A stretch of DNA of 64,000 nucleotides from contig JAQMWT010000059.1 of assembly GCA_029834535.1 (NCBI GenBank), positions 62,001 to 126,000 on the forward strand, read 5' to 3'. A program made the position numbers and the translations under genes. Below the pieces are notes generated by a model. That model did not search any database and was not told the DNA's origin. It was given only the letters and a program-made list of their open reading frames with translations. Source of the stretch: Chrysophaeum taylorii (taxonomy: Eukaryota; Sar; Pelagophyceae; Pelagomonadales; Pelagomonadaceae). This document shows positions 9,974 to 20,924 of the stretch, piece after piece (within the stretch, counting starts at the first letter, position 1; every line of letters starts with the position of its first letter).

Positions 9974-11744
9974 GTAAAGAACCCGGACGGTGCAGCTGCT
10001 CGAGGTCGCTTGGTGACTGCCCCATGCTTGAGTGTGGAATGGACGTCTCGTGTTATTAAGAGACTAGGCCATGCAAGGCCAGACTTGTGTGGTCCCCGCG
10101 GATGCGAAGGGGTCTGTTTTGCACTCCTCCATTTTGAGCGCAAGGCGTTTTCTGCGCTTGAAGTCCATGTGAGCCCATATACCCGATCTCTCATTCGCGA
10201 TACCCGAGAGATAGGTTTCGTTTTCCTGTCGAAACGGATAAGCGCAGAGGAAGAGGAAGAAAGGTGCAACGACCACGGTGTGATAACTATGGCCTTGACT
10301 TCCCTGGCTCCAAGAGCCGGAATCATGATCGAGAATTTACCTAGGACTCCGCTCTTGTGCGTAGCCGAACGGTCATTGTCCCTTCTTCCCACGGCTGTGT
10401 CGTGCTTTCGTATCTGAGTTGAGTCCTGTTAGCCAAATTATCGTGGCTCCTCTTATCCGTGGCGGCTCCCTTTCTCTCGCACCCCAGTCTTTTGTGCCAA
10501 CGGCAGCTTCGTGCGTTGCTTCTCTGTCCGTTTACCGTTCCTCGTGATGTGTCTCAATAGCACGTTCGCAATGTTGTATCGCGCTCCATCTGTCTTCTTC
10601 CCGTTTTGCAACTAACGCTCGCACCTGCATCTTTTGCATGGCAAGGTTTTCGCGCTTCTCGGCGTCTGCTTCGAAGACCATTCATCCCGGGGGATTCGCC
10701 TCTTCTTCAAATTTATTGCCACCCCTCCCTCTCCATACTTTGTTGCTCCCACTGTCCTGCTTTCGCGCGATGGGTGTTAATTCAATTGACTCGCTGGCTT
10801 ACTTGACTACACCCCCGTCCTCACAACACAATTTCCTCGCGACGGTGGTAGAACACGTCTAACTACCGAACTAAGTTTGGACAGCTGGACAACCTTACAG
10901 CGCTGAGGTCGGCGTCGAAGACACCCGACTCACTGACATGCTCTCTGCGTTATGGATCACATCTACCTAGCTATACCGAACTAACATTCAGGCTATTTCG
11001 TCCTAAGAGTTCCTGCACTAGTAAAAATATGCCTTTCGGATGTTCCTTTTTCTCCATCTGCGCTCACACATTTCGGCTCTTTGGGCCTTGGAGTTACCTG
11101 CCACAATATACTAATATATCACGTGCTGGCTTTTGAGCTTCGGAGGTGCTTTCAATAACAATAATAACTAACCCCCAAACTCACTCCTCCTTCGCCCTCC
11201 TTCCACAACGTGCTTGTAACTAACTAACTAACTTCGGACCTCTCCCGGGCATGGGAGCCAGGCTGGGCCGGCAGTAGCCGGTCCAGGATCACAGAGCAAA
11301 AATCACACAGCTGGGGTAGAGGCGAGGGATGAAAAGCCGTTGATGGCGGACCGCCACTGCGCGCGGTCTTGTGCTAACCCCCAAGCTCACTCCTCCTTCG
11401 CCCTCCTTCCACAACGTGCTTGTTGCGTGGTGTATATCACATCGAGCTTGCCACCTTGGTCGCCCCGCTTTCCGTCTTAGTTGCCGGGCTGGGCGCATTG
11501 AGGATTGAGAATGCCTGCTGGCCACACTCCCCCCTTCAACAGCAGTTCGTTAAACTTCCCGCCGTTGTGTTCACCCTTTTGAAAATCTGTTAACGGCCAT
11601 TTCGTTCAGCCCTCCAATACTAACGCAGTTATGTATGTTTTGAGAACAAATACATCTTTGTGTTTGTATTAGCGAGCACAGCGGCAGTTGGGGAGGCGTT
11701 CACCGTCAACATCGACACTCTCAGACTCTCCTAACACAAAGACC
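9974..11744. other. Intergenic region upstream of beta-tubulin 1
   Basis: Open frames at 10010-10417 on both strands are probably chance; no domain seen. The segment from about 10430 to 11744 is CT-rich and low-complexity, with (CTAA)n bits near 11220. It presumably contains the tubulin promoter. A duplicated 50-bp block is listed separately. Confidence 0.4.
11168..11423. repeat. Direct repeat of about 50 bp, two copies
   Basis: CTAACCCCCAA(A/G)CTCACT followed by CCTCCTTCGCCCTCCTTCCA and CAACGTGCTTGT occurs at about 11168-11217 and again at 11374-11423, about 206 bp apart, with one visible mismatch. Confidence 0.75.
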
Positions 11745-13088
11745 ATGCGCGAGATCGTCCACATTCAGGGCGGCCAGTGCGGCAACCAGATCGGTGCCAA
11801 GTTCTGGGAAGTTATCTCGGATGAGCACGGCGTCGATCCTACTGGAACCTACCACGGCGACTCGGACCTCCAGCTCGAGCGCATCAATGTGTACTACAAC
11901 GAGGCCACGGGCGGCCGCTACGTCCCGCGCGCTATTCTCATGGATCTCGAGCCGGGCACGATGGATTCGGTTCGCGCGGGACCGTTCGGCCAGCTCTTCC
12001 GCCCCGATAACTTTGTGTTCGGCCAGACGGGCGCCGGGAACAACTGGGCGAAGGGCCACTACACCGAGGGCGCCGAGCTGATCGACTCGGTCCTCGATGT
12101 CGTCCGCAAGGAAGCCGAGTCGTGCGACTGCCTCCAGGGCTTCCAGCTCACGCACTCGATGGGCGGCGGCACTGGTGCCGGTATGGGCACGCTCCTCATC
12201 TCCAAGATTCGCGAGGAATACCCCGACCGCGTCATGTCGACGTACTCAGTCATCCCGTCGCCCAAGGTTTCCGACACGGTCGTCGAGCCCTACAACGCCA
12301 CGCTCTCGGTCCACCAGCTCGTCGAGAACTCTGACCAATGCTTCACGCTCGACAACGAGGCGCTCTACGACATCTGCTTCCGCACCCTCAAGCTCACGAC
12401 CCCGACGTACGGCGACCTCAACCACCTCATCGCCGCGGCTTTGTGCGGCACCACCTGCTCGCTCCGCTTCCCGGGCCAGCTTAACTGTGACCTTCGCAAG
12501 CTCGCGGTCAACATGGTCCCGTTCCCCCGTCTCCACTTCTTCATGGTTGGCTTCGCGCCGCTCACGTCGCGCGGCTCGCAGCAGTACCGCGCGCTCACGG
12601 TGCCCGAGCTGACCCAGCAGCAGTTCGATGCCAAGAACATGATGTGCGCGGCCGATCCTCGCCACGGCCGCTACCTTACCTGCTCCTGTCTCTTCCGCGG
12701 TCGCATGTCGACCAAGGAGGTCGACGAGCAGATGCTCAACGTTATCAACAAGAACTCGTCCTATTTCGTAGAGTGGATTCCCAACAACGTCAAGTCGGCA
12801 ATTTGCGATATCCCGCCAAAGGGCCTCAAAATGTCGACGACCTTCATTGGCAACTCGACCGCCATCCAGGAGACGTGGAAGCGCGTTGCCGAGCAGTTCA
12901 CGGCCATGTTCCGTCGCAAAGCCTTCCTCCATTGGTACACCGGCGAGGGTATGGACGAGATGGAGTTCACCGAGGCCGAGTCGAACATGAACGATCTTGT
13001 TTCCGAGTACCAGCAGTACCAGGACGCGACCGCCGAAGAAGAGGGCGAGTTCGACGAGGACGAAGAGGGCGACGACATGATGGGCTAG
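11745..13088 (+). CDS. TUBB: Beta-tubulin, copy 1
   Basis: Encodes a 447-residue beta-tubulin, the GTP-hydrolysing half of the tubulin dimer of microtubules and axonemes. It starts with the hallmark [17 protein letters not shown], has the nucleotide-binding GGGTGAGMG loop, and ends in an acidic tail ([16 protein letters not shown]). The MREI start is the conserved tetrapeptide that in other eukaryotes mediates autoregulation of tubulin mRNA. An in-frame ATG at 11688 would add 19 odd residues, so I start at 11745. There are no introns. It is nearly identical at DNA level to copy 2 at 26109: I see three synonymous changes (12770, 12809, 12887) plus a different stop codon (TAG here). Similarity stops at the start and stop codons. 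Confidence 0.97.
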   Translation: MREIVHIQGGQCGNQIGAKFWEVISDEHGVDPTGTYHGDSDLQLERINVYYNEATGGRYVPRAILMDLEPGTMDSVRAGPFGQLFRPDNFVFGQTGAGNNWAKGHYTEGAELIDSVLDVVRKEAESCDCLQGFQLTHSMGGGTGAGMGTLLISKIREEYPDRVMSTYSVIPSPKVSDTVVEPYNATLSVHQLVENSDQCFTLDNEALYDICFRTLKLTTPTYGDLNHLIAAALCGTTCSLRFPGQLNCDLRKLAVNMVPFPRLHFFMVGFAPLTSRGSQQYRALTVPELTQQQFDAKNMMCAADPRHGRYLTCSCLFRGRMSTKEVDEQMLNVINKNSSYFVEWIPNNVKSAICDIPPKGLKMSTTFIGNSTAIQETWKRVAEQFTAMFRRKAFLHWYTGEGMDEMEFTEAESNMNDLVSEYQQYQDATAEEEGEFDEDEEGDDMMG

Positions 13089-13521
13089 GAAGTGGCAAGC
13101 CTTCCCCCTTGATTCAACCGCGTTCATTGTCAAAATGCCTAAGACGAAGAAGAAGAAAAAAGAAAACACCAACCCAATGCCGATATTTACCCAAACCTCC
13201 AGCTCGTCCGGATGCTCAGGCCATAAATATGGCGGCGTTGCCCCAAACCGCGATTTCTCTCTTTTGACTGCGTCCCCCCCGACCTTAGCTCTTTTTTTAT
13301 GGAACGTCGCGCAGCCGACTTTGTCGCAACGCGGCAGCACGCAATATCACCCCCCCCCCATCCTACGTCGTTCGTAACCGCTCCCCGTCGGCTAGTATAA
13401 AACCCCAGAAAAACGCGCCACTCGCCACCCCCATAAAAGAAGGCTGTCGACTTTTATTAAAAACCCCAGAAAAACTGAGAGCCCATTGCACGATGCGTCG
13501 TTCCGCGGCGGAGTGTCGAGA

Positions 13522-14398
13522 ATGACACTCAGAAATGTCATTGTGCTCGCGCAGAGCGGGTGAGTCCGACAATGGCTCTTTGACGCGACGCAGGCTCGTG
13601 CTGTTCGCGAAGGACTTTGTGCACGGCGTTGCCCAACCTAGTGAGAAGGAGTCACGACGACGCCGACCACGAAGCTTCGTTCGCGCAGGACTTCTCGGAT
13701 CGCTCCTCACCGCAGTGACGGAGTTTTCGATGCAAACGACCGGCATGAAGCCGACATTCATCGAGTTGAGTAGCATGGCAGTGACGATTGTCCGCGACGA
13801 CGTGGTCAAGCTCATGTGCGCGCTAGTGCACGATCGCAACGACTCGGCCCCTTTCGGGCGACTCATTGCGACCGAGATTCTGAGCGCATTCATCGAGGAG
13901 TACTCGGTCGACCGCCTCCGGACGCCGCTCTCGCTCGGAGGACACAATCTGAAGGATTTTCACGGCTTTGATGCCAAGATTGCCGGTATCGTCCAGAATT
14001 CGGTCCGTCCCGTGCTTCAGAAACTCCAGGCGCAGCGCGGCGTTATTCAAGCACTACTCGTCACCGAGGAGGCCATCGTCCAGGGCGGCGGCGGCGAGGT
14101 CGACCAGTTTGGCGTCCTCGCCACTCTCCAGTATATGAACGTCATGGCCGACACCCTCATGGAATACGCGCAGGATGTCAGCAGACATATCGTCTTCGAC
14201 GATGAGCACGACGAGTCGAGGACGCTGCTCTGGCGCATCGAAAATTGCATTCTCCTCGTCGCTGTCAGCAAACGAGTTAGCCCGTCTGTCTATGCTGACT
14301 CTATCGACCACGCCATGCAAAGCAAGTCGCTCATATCGCAAGTCGTGGCGTTTGCCCAAGCAAAAACATCCATGCCCCTTCCTTTTCGTCGGGCCTAG
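13522..14398 (+). CDS. Longin-like trafficking protein (uncharacterised)
   Basis: Starts MTLRNVIVLAQSG at 13522. A 34-bp intron (13560-13593, GTGAGT...CGCAG) leads to LVLFAKDFVHGVAQP. A second, 48-bp intron (13641-13688, GTGAGA...GCGCAG) is likely. It is a multiple of three and also translates, but removing it gives QPRLLGSLLTAVTEFSMQTT, a better fit. The order of a beta strand, 'SGLVLFAKDF', an amphipathic helix and 'IELSSMAVTIV' looks like a longin (profilin-like) domain as in AP-sigma, Mon1/Ccz1 and similar trafficking proteins. The C-terminal half is helical and unrecognised. Predicted length is about 264 residues (280 if the second intron is retained). Confidence 0.55.
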
Positions 14399-14929
14399 GT
14401 GCTGTCGGCCGTCCGTCTCTAAAGGCCACTTTGTAGTCGTCGAGAACGCAGAAAGATAGGTCGCGTGCACATATTTCAGAACAGGACGGATGAGCGTGAG
14501 GCTCTGAACTACGTTGCGACCGCCACAGCCAAGTTGGAGTGTTATCGCTTTCGGATGTGGGTTTTTGGGCACCTTCGTGGGTGGGTGGGTGCGTGCCTCT
14601 CTGCCGCAAAAAAAAATAAATTACCATCGCACACCGAATGAGTGCGTGTGCGTTTCTGCAAAAAGAACGTTTTTCCTCCCTCCTCTGATTATACCTCGTG
14701 CCCTTTGCAGTCAGTCAGTCGTCCGACTGTTAAGTAGTACCATGGTCTGCCTTCCGACGCCTGGGAAAACCCCTGCAGCCTTCTTCGCGGGCAATCCTTT
14801 TTCTTCTGCTCTTTCAGAGCAGCGTCGTCCGTCCGGTTAATAAAACCCTCGTCAGTAGTGCCGTTGACCTTTAGCAAAAAGGCCACAAGCAAGAATCGCC
14901 TCGCGTGCTTGGGATCATCTCCCAACGAG
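14399..14929. other. Intergenic, nothing recognised
   Basis: No gene-like frame supported. A T- and A-rich stretch around 14610-14680 may hold the 3' end of the longin gene and the promoter of the next gene. Confidence 0.4.
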
Positions 14930-16430
14930 ATGTCATCGTTATCGAAGGCACGTCGGGCGTTGGTGATTCTGCTGGCCGCGTGCGGGACCGCGGTGTGCAC
15001 GAGAATACGGACCGCGGCGCGTGACGACGAGCTCGCGTTGAGCTTGGAAGACGCGCGGGAATTATATGCAAAGGACCTCAACGCGACGTCGGCCGAAGCC
15101 TTCGAGTTCTGCCAGCGAGCCCTATTGCGCGGGCAAGTCGTGCCCGGCAAATCGTTCGGAAATCTGTCCGAACTGGAGCTGCGACGGTGGCGACATTTGT
15201 CGTGTACGACGCAGTTCTGCTCGAGCACGGCAAGCACGCCGCGCGGCGCCGCGAGGTGCCAGTGGACAAACTACGGCAAGGCCATTGTCGCGTTGCACGA
15301 CGAACGTGTCAACGAGATGTGCGCGAGGCGCGCGCAGCGCCACGCTAACGACGCGAGCTTGACGTTCTTGACGACCATCCCTCGCGTTCCGACCGCGTCA
15401 GAGGTCGAGCGCACGGAGAGCCACACGATAGAGGTTCTGCTCGCGCTCGGCGAAAACGCAAGGACGCCGAGTATCGGCAAAGTCCGCGTGCGTCCAACCG
15501 GTTTGTTGTTGGCTTTTTTCCAAAAAAAACCCAGGTGCTCGTCGATCGGTGCTGCGCGACGATGCCGTCGGGCTTGGCGGCGTCGCTCGCGGGCCTGCCC
15601 CGAAACCAGCACACCGATCGCACGGCGACTATTATGTTGCGCCAGGCCATCTTCGAGTGCCAACGGACTCACACCGACAAGCTCGAGGTCCGCGCCACGC
15701 CGCAGGAGCTCGAGAAAGTGACCGCGCGCGTCTTCGGCTCGCAGCCGTCGTACCCGGATTTGTTTCACTACGCGAGCGCACATCTCTCTGGCGAGGTTGT
15801 CGCGCTTGCCAACGCCGATATCGTATTGCGGCACGTCGACAGGCTGAGCATCCGCGCCTTCGATCACGTCCCGCTCGTCCTCGTGCTCTCCATCTCGCCG
15901 CCCTCTGGCCCCTACGCGAAGCAGTGCGGCGAAACGTCTGACGTCGCGAGCCGCTGCGACTTCTGGAGTACCTCCTACGGCCTCTCGTGGGACGCCTACA
16001 TCTTCAGATCGCCGCTCCTATCTTCGGCAAACTATAGTTTTTTCGACTCGCCGCCGGGGAAGCTCCCGATATACATGGTGAGACCAACAGACGGCTCGTC
16101 GTGCGTTAAGCGTGTCCTCGCAGAACATGATCAATGTACCGACAACCGGCGCCTCGTCTTCGTGCTCTCGTTGTTTGACACGCCCATCAGGCAGAAAACT
16201 GCGCGGGGAACTTCCTCGTCTCCTCAGGTTACAGACTCCACAATCCGTGCCGGACGATCCTCGCCGAGCACTGGCATTGCATGGGACGAAAGACACACTT
16301 CCGCAGCGGCCGAGGGAGTTGGGCCCACGAGTGCGCGCTCCGAGGTGCCGACGACGGCGAAGGTGGCGTCATGCGCATCACCAAATATCTCACGTTGGGC
16401 CACGTCGGCGGACCGGGCACTCTCTGCTAA
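14930..16430 (+). CDS. Signal-anchored glycosyltransferase-like protein, spliced
   Basis: Exon 1 (14930-15487) begins MSSLSKARRALVILLAACGT, a signal peptide or type II anchor. A 47-bp intron (15488-15534, GTGCGT...CCCAG) joins GKVR to VLVDRCCATMPSG in frame. The following part has SGEVVALANADIVLRHVDRL, a Cys/Trp-rich 'RCDFWSTSYGLSWDAYIFRS', and later TDNRRLVFVLS. After a further intron ending CCTCAG near 16228 comes GYRLHNPCRTILAEHWHC. This order (A/SNADI...; S.DA.IF..P; .DNR..Y.L; GY.L.NP...I...H.H) is one I associate with an algal and bacterial family thought to be glycosyltransferases. The last exon would stop at TAA 16428-16430. Splice sites between about 16078 and 16228 are not resolved. 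A Golgi location is inferred only from the leader. Confidence 0.45.
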
Positions 16431-16537
16431 TAAGTCCGCCGCGGGCCCTCTCTTTTAGTACAATCGTCCGACATTATGGAGAATAATAAAAAAATGCAGC
16501 AATAGATATTTTATTTCAATTTAGCGGCCTGGTGGGT

Positions 16538-17965
16538 TCAGTGTTGGTGACGTCCGCCGCCTCGCGGCAACTCCGAGGTCATCTCATCGCGCGGAGATAA
16601 TAGATAGTTCTGGTCGCTGCTAGCTGTGAAGGTTTTCTTGTCGGCGACGTCAACATCTGCACGTGCCTTCTTCTTATTAGTCCATTGAAACGCGGCCAAT
16701 GTCCCCGTGATCGAGGATCTAAACGAGGTTAGACGAAGGGCCGGGCGTCCGAAAGGCGTCGTGCGCACTCGTCGCCGTGCACCGGGAGATCGTTGCTTGG
16801 TTTCTTCGTCGCGGTCCTCCTTAGAGTTCCTCGTCAACTCGATCATCTTACGAAGGCGCGAAGGGACTTTGATAACGGAGACGTCGATTCTAAAATGTTC
16901 TCGTGGTGCGACCCGCGACGACGGTGCGTCAAGCATCTGAGAACCAGCGGGTTCTCCATCTGGTTGCACGCGCTGTTGCGAAAAAAATGTGGTGTGATCG
17001 ACATTTGTGCCTCGCCGTTTCTTCTTTTGACGTTTGGATGATGATGATGATGATGATGATGATGCTTTGACTTTGTTTTGCTGCGCATCGTACTTGTTGG
17101 TCGAGGCTGGCTTTCGGGGTGGTCGAGCACTTCTTCCCACCAGACGCGCGATCGCTTTGATACCTTGGCGCACGGGTGCTTTGAGCTGCCGAAGTTTTTC
17201 CTCGCGTTGTATCGTCGCGACCATTTTGGATTGGAGGAATGCCTTTTCGTTCTCTTTTATTCGCTCCTGCCGCATTTTCTTGCGTTGCAGGTGTTCCTTG
17301 TCTTTCCGTTCCAACTCCGCAGCGACAATCATTCCTTGCATCTTGGCTTCGAGGCAGCCCAGAACTTCGGTCTCGACGTCGTCCAACTTGGTTTTGGCCC
17401 GCAGCTCTTTAAGTCGAGTCAGCTCGCCAGTCTTGAACATGCGATTCTCGGCGGTCTTTAGGTCCTGTAATTGCTTCGCTTTGAGGATGTTGACGGCGGG
17501 GCTCTCGTCGCTGATTGGTCCTTTTTGGACCCTTTCCATGAACTCGCTTGCCTTGGATCTCGGGCTCATCGGTCTCGGCTGCGGTTTGGTGCTTGCCACC
17601 ACTTCTTTGAACGCCCGGCCTTTCTGTCGCGTCGCGGCATTCACTAGATGAAAGACGACGACGATCGCCCATCCCATTGCCCGGAATTTCGTTCGGAGCC
17701 GCTTTTTCAAGATGATGTATGCTTTGACGTTGGTCGTCTCCTCGAGGAACTTTCGCTGATACCGGACGACGGCACGCGCTTGGGCTGTATAGTGAGCTTC
17801 GGTGGCCTCGGATGAGAGCATCGAGCATATGATGCCCCCCCGAATGTCTTGGGCATCGCTGGTCTGTTGATACACTTCGAATCGCTGGTGCCGTGCGTCG
17901 GCCTTTTCAAGCATTCGCTCCATGCGCGTCGTCGGGTTCCCCATGAGTTCGGTCTTGGACCCCAC
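16538..17965 (-). CDS. Basic coiled-coil protein with a poly-Ser tract, unrecognised
   Basis: A single open frame of 475 residues starting MGSKTELMGNPTTRMERMLE. The N-terminal half is helical and charged (for example LQDLKTAENRMFKTGELTRL, then a K/E/R-rich segment ERKDKEHLQRKKMRQERIKE). The C-terminal half is basic and disordered. A run of Ser is encoded by the TGATGA-type trinucleotide repeat at 17037-17063, so it is likely length-polymorphic. No domain is recognised. Its start codon lies 134 bp from the ATG of the rightward gene at 18100, so the pair probably share a promoter. The composition of both recalls flagellar or centrosomal coiled-coil proteins, but that is only an impression. Confidence 0.6.
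   Translation of the reverse strand: MGSKTELMGNPTTRMERMLEKADARHQRFEVYQQTSDAQDIRGGIICSMLSSEATEAHYTAQARAVVRYQRKFLEETTNVKAYIILKKRLRTKFRAMGWAIVVVFHLVNAATRQKGRAFKEVVASTKPQPRPMSPRSKASEFMERVQKGPISDESPAVNILKAKQLQDLKTAENRMFKTGELTRLKELRAKTKLDDVETEVLGCLEAKMQGMIVAAELERKDKEHLQRKKMRQERIKENEKAFLQSKMVATIQREEKLRQLKAPVRQGIKAIARLVGRSARPPRKPASTNKYDAQQNKVKASSSSSSSSSKRQKKKRRGTNVDHTTFFSQQRVQPDGEPAGSQMLDAPSSRVAPREHFRIDVSVIKVPSRLRKMIELTRNSKEDRDEETKQRSPGARRRVRTTPFGRPALRLTSFRSSITGTLAAFQWTNKKKARADVDVADKKTFTASSDQNYLLSPRDEMTSELPRGGGRHQH
17037..17063. repeat. (GAT)n microsatellite inside a coding region
   Basis: Nine tandem GAT units within the minus-strand gene at 16538-17965. They are read as serine codons in the Ser tract. 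Confidence 0.9.
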
Positions 17966-18099
17966 TACGAGAATATCTGATGACGTGGTAGGCTACAAAA
18001 GATTTGCGGCAATGGAGTGTGATTTGAGTGGCGATTTTATGTGTCCCGCGCAAACCAGTGACAAAAGCTTGTTTTGGTGGTGAGTTCGTTGCTAGGCGC
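17966..18099. promoter_or_regulatory. Probable bidirectional promoter
   Basis: The 134 bp between two divergent start codons (17965 and 18100). If the upstream in-frame ATG at 18028 is used, only 62 bp remain. Confidence 0.35.
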
Positions 18100-19266
18100 A
18101 TGCCACCGAAACAAACGAATTCGATGTTTCGGCGAAGAGCTCGACGGCTGTCTGGTGTGACCTATCCCGAAAAAACTCGATCATCGATGCGCGCATGTAA
18201 AAGCGACCCATATATCGCAGTAGGCGTCAAACTTGTAGACAGTCTTGAAGAAAAGGAGCCCGGTCAGGAGATTCGAAGCACATCGAAAACTTGGATGAAG
18301 TCGCGTCATGGTGCCGACTCCGGTACGACTCGCGCGGCGGCCTTAGAGTTGCGAAACGGGGACTTTGCGAGGCTGAGACAAAGACTGTGTTCGGCCAAGT
18401 TCCAGGCCATGGGTGCTTGCGAAGACTATTTCAACGTCCGTGCCGCGACCGTGGCGACGCAGTGGCAGGCGCGACTGGATGCAGTGCTCGATGCGTGCAA
18501 CTTCGAGGCGGCGCAAATTTCGCCATCGGAGAACGACAACGACTACTTTCTTCTTCGCGTTGAGCCAGAAATGAACATCTCGCGACAAGAGGGCGAGCGA
18601 ACTCGCCAGGATCACCTTGGCAGACAGGAACTTGCCGCGCTTGACAAGCACCGACGAGAGGCGGTGCAACGCGCATTGAAAGGAGCACGTCGCTTGGAGG
18701 AAGCGAGACTCGAGCGACAAGCGAAAGTCGTGGCCGACCAAATAGCACACGCTGAGCACCTGGGACTGCAGTGCGTGCAACTCGAGGACAAAGCGTGCAA
18801 CATGATGCTCAAGCCACTTCGCGAGTCTGCGAAATCTGCGGCGATGAGAGCAAGCGCCTCTTTGGAAATACTGCTCGGATACTCTCCCGAGACAGAGGTC
18901 GAGCATGTCGTGCACGAACTCGTTCGGTCGCCTCGCCGACCGTCGACTACGGACACGAAGATAAATGCATGCTTTGCGCAACGACCGAGCAAGCTCATTA
19001 ATCGTGGTCGAAGCGCCCCAGCAACTTCTGGGATAACTGGCGCACGGTGTCGTCTCAAAGGGGGGAGCTTAAGACGACGGCCGTGGTTAACTGTCGCCTC
19101 ATCGCACACTGCCGCGGTTGTGTCACGCCCCAAACAAATTAGCAACGATGACGTCTTTTTGGTTGGACGTACGTCGCCATTGGCGGCACGTTCGTTCCCC
19201 TCGCCTGGGAACCACAATAACTTGGCATCGTCTCCCTCGAGTGAAGAGCAACGACCTCCACAATGA
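18100..19266 (+). CDS. Coiled-coil protein, unrecognised
   Basis: Open frame of 388 residues from MPPKQTNSMFRRRARR (or 412 from an ATG at 18028, whose first 24 residues look unlike coding). The middle (about 90-270) is helical, with charged heptad-like stretches such as RRLEEARLERQAKVVADQIA. The C-terminus is basic and low-complexity (Arg/Ser/Pro). No catalytic or known domain was seen. It is the divergent partner of the coiled-coil gene at 16538-17965. The two products share no obvious sequence similarity but have the same general character. Confidence 0.55.
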   Translation: MPPKQTNSMFRRRARRLSGVTYPEKTRSSMRACKSDPYIAVGVKLVDSLEEKEPGQEIRSTSKTWMKSRHGADSGTTRAAALELRNGDFARLRQRLCSAKFQAMGACEDYFNVRAATVATQWQARLDAVLDACNFEAAQISPSENDNDYFLLRVEPEMNISRQEGERTRQDHLGRQELAALDKHRREAVQRALKGARRLEEARLERQAKVVADQIAHAEHLGLQCVQLEDKACNMMLKPLRESAKSAAMRASASLEILLGYSPETEVEHVVHELVRSPRRPSTTDTKINACFAQRPSKLINRGRSAPATSGITGARCRLKGGSLRRRPWLTVASSHTAAVVSRPKQISNDDVFLVGRTSPLAARSFPSPGNHNNLASSPSSEEQRPPQ

Positions 19267-19839
19267 GAATCGCGCGCGTCCCCACAAGAAAAATAAATCG
19301 CTGCATGATTGATTGTCATCTCGAGCGAGCTATATGAGTGTGCACGGCATTCATGCGCGTCCAGGACCAGGCTCGGTGTAGACTGCTGAATCTTGAGAGG
19401 CAACCCAAGGTTTAAGCATAATAAGTGTAAAGTACAGCTCCATCCGCGGTTTCGAATAGTGTGTGGACGATGTAGCACAAAATCGCGCTCTCGTAATATC
19501 CATTCTCCTTCCATCAGAGTCCCCGCCTCAGGGCGCCCGGCGACGCCTCCCGTCCGGAGTCACTACTACTAGTACACTATCATCCATAAACGACTTTAAT
19601 GCGGCGGAAATTTTAACCCATCTTCTCTTAAAAGCAATACGCAAACTCGAGTCCAGGATGGCGCTGTAGGTGCACTCATCGTCGTCCGAGGAATTCGCGG
19701 ACATGGTCGCAACAAACCAAGCTTCATGACATAATACGAACCCGCAGCAAAAAAAAAGACGCCACGGCACCCAGCTCAGTACTAAAAACGAGAGGCGCAT
19801 CGAGGAAGAACATCATCATCATCATCATCATCATCATGG
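19267..19839. other. Intergenic, converging 3' regions
   Basis: Contains AAAATAAAT near 19290, a plausible poly(A) signal for the rightward gene, and a (CAT)n microsatellite at about 19809-19837 just after the stop of the leftward reductase gene. No gene seen. Confidence 0.4.
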
Positions 19840-20892
19840 TCAATAGAGCATACGAACGCCGTCGGCGTTGTAGTCAACGCCGTCTCGGCGTATGACGTTG
19901 CCGTCGTCATCAATAACTTGGCTCTTCTGGCGGCGGATGAAGCGATTGTAAAACTTGGAAAGGGTGCGCTCCTTGGAGAGGTATTCGACGAAGGTGCCCG
20001 TGCCCTCGACAGCGAGGATCTTTGGGACGAGATCCGCGGCGACTTCTTCGGGCGAGGCGGCGAGGACGCCAAAGGGGAACTTGCGGAGCTCTGGCGTCGA
20101 GTCCTTGAGGAGGAGGTCGGTGAAGACCATGCCGGGGGAGAGGGTATGAACACCAACGGAAGCCTTACCGGGTGGGGGCCAGGTGTAGCCCTGGGTCTTG
20201 CCCTCGAGCTCGGCGTTGAGCGAGTCGGTCATTTGAGGGAGGCCGCGTTTGGCAGCTCCGTACGTGACGTATCCAGGTGTGCCCCCTCCCCGAACGCCCG
20301 AGCCGACGGTATTGAAGATGTGCCCCGGTGTTGATGTTTGGTCGAGCATTATCTCCATGGCCACCTTGGTGCAGACGAGGACGCCGAACAAATTGACGCG
20401 CACGACGGCCTCGATTACGTCGTCGGGAACTTCCAGAAAAGGTCTCCGGCCGCCGTTGATCGCGGCGTTGTTGATCCAGTAGCTGATTGTTCCGAGCTTC
20501 TCTTTGGCCGCCGCCGCGAAGGCGCGGACGGATTTCGCGTCGGACACGTCGCACGTCTCGCCAAACACGAAATCGCCGTGCTTGGCCCGCAGCGCCTCAA
20601 CGGCTGCCGCGGGGTCCTTGACGTCGCAAATCACGACGCGGTGGCCTCGTCGCAAGAATTCGTCCGCGTATGCGTATCCGACGCCGGCAGCGCCGCCCGT
20701 AACGACGACGCCGAATGGTCCCTTTGGCAGCACCTCGTCACCCGGCGGCGCGGCGAATTCCTCGAGCTTGTTGCCGATATCGTCCAGCACCGAAAGTCGT
20801 CGAATTGCGGTGCGAGGGGGAGGGCTCACGCAGAACCCTAGGGCGCTCCTCGTCGCCAAGGCGATCGCGATCCATAATCTCTCGTTCAACAT
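19840..20892 (-). CDS. Plastid-targeted NYC1/NOL-like short-chain reductase
   Basis: A 350-residue classical SDR. Cofactor loop TGGAAGVG is at 65-72, NNAA at 141-144, Ser near 198 and catalytic YGAAK at 211-215; PGMVFTDLLL is at 253-262. The stretches YWINNAAINGGRRPFLEVPD, GHIFNTVGSGVRGGGTPGYV and VGVHTLSPGMVFTDLLLKDS closely parallel plant chlorophyll b reductases NYC1 and NOL, which reduce chlorophyll b to 7-hydroxymethyl chlorophyll a in thylakoids. The N-terminus (MLNERLWIAIALATRSALGF then CVSPPPRT) is a signal peptide with Phe at the cleavage point, then a basic, Pro-rich transit-like region, as in bipartite plastid leaders. Algae with such plastids normally lack chlorophyll b, so the natural substrate is open. 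Confidence 0.8.
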   Translation of the reverse strand: MLNERLWIAIALATRSALGFCVSPPPRTAIRRLSVLDDIGNKLEEFAAPPGDEVLPKGPFGVVVTGGAAGVGYAYADEFLRRGHRVVICDVKDPAAAVEALRAKHGDFVFGETCDVSDAKSVRAFAAAAKEKLGTISYWINNAAINGGRRPFLEVPDDVIEAVVRVNLFGVLVCTKVAMEIMLDQTSTPGHIFNTVGSGVRGGGTPGYVTYGAAKRGLPQMTDSLNAELEGKTQGYTWPPPGKASVGVHTLSPGMVFTDLLLKDSTPELRKFPFGVLAASPEEVAADLVPKILAVEGTGTFVEYLSKERTLSKFYNRFIRRQKSQVIDDDGNVIRRDGVDYNADGVRMLY

Positions 20893-20924
20893 TCGGATAC
20901 GACGACACGAACGAAAAAAAAGCC

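Noticed and set aside
12246-13340. Long minus-strand open frame (364 codons) opposite beta-tubulin
   Set aside because: Mirror of the highly biased tubulin codons; no start context or domain. Copy 2 shows the same shadow.
13641-13688. Treating the 48-bp segment in the longin-like gene as certain coding sequence
   Set aside because: It is open in frame, but has GTGAGA and GCGCAG ends and interrupts an otherwise smooth protein; reported as a likely intron instead.
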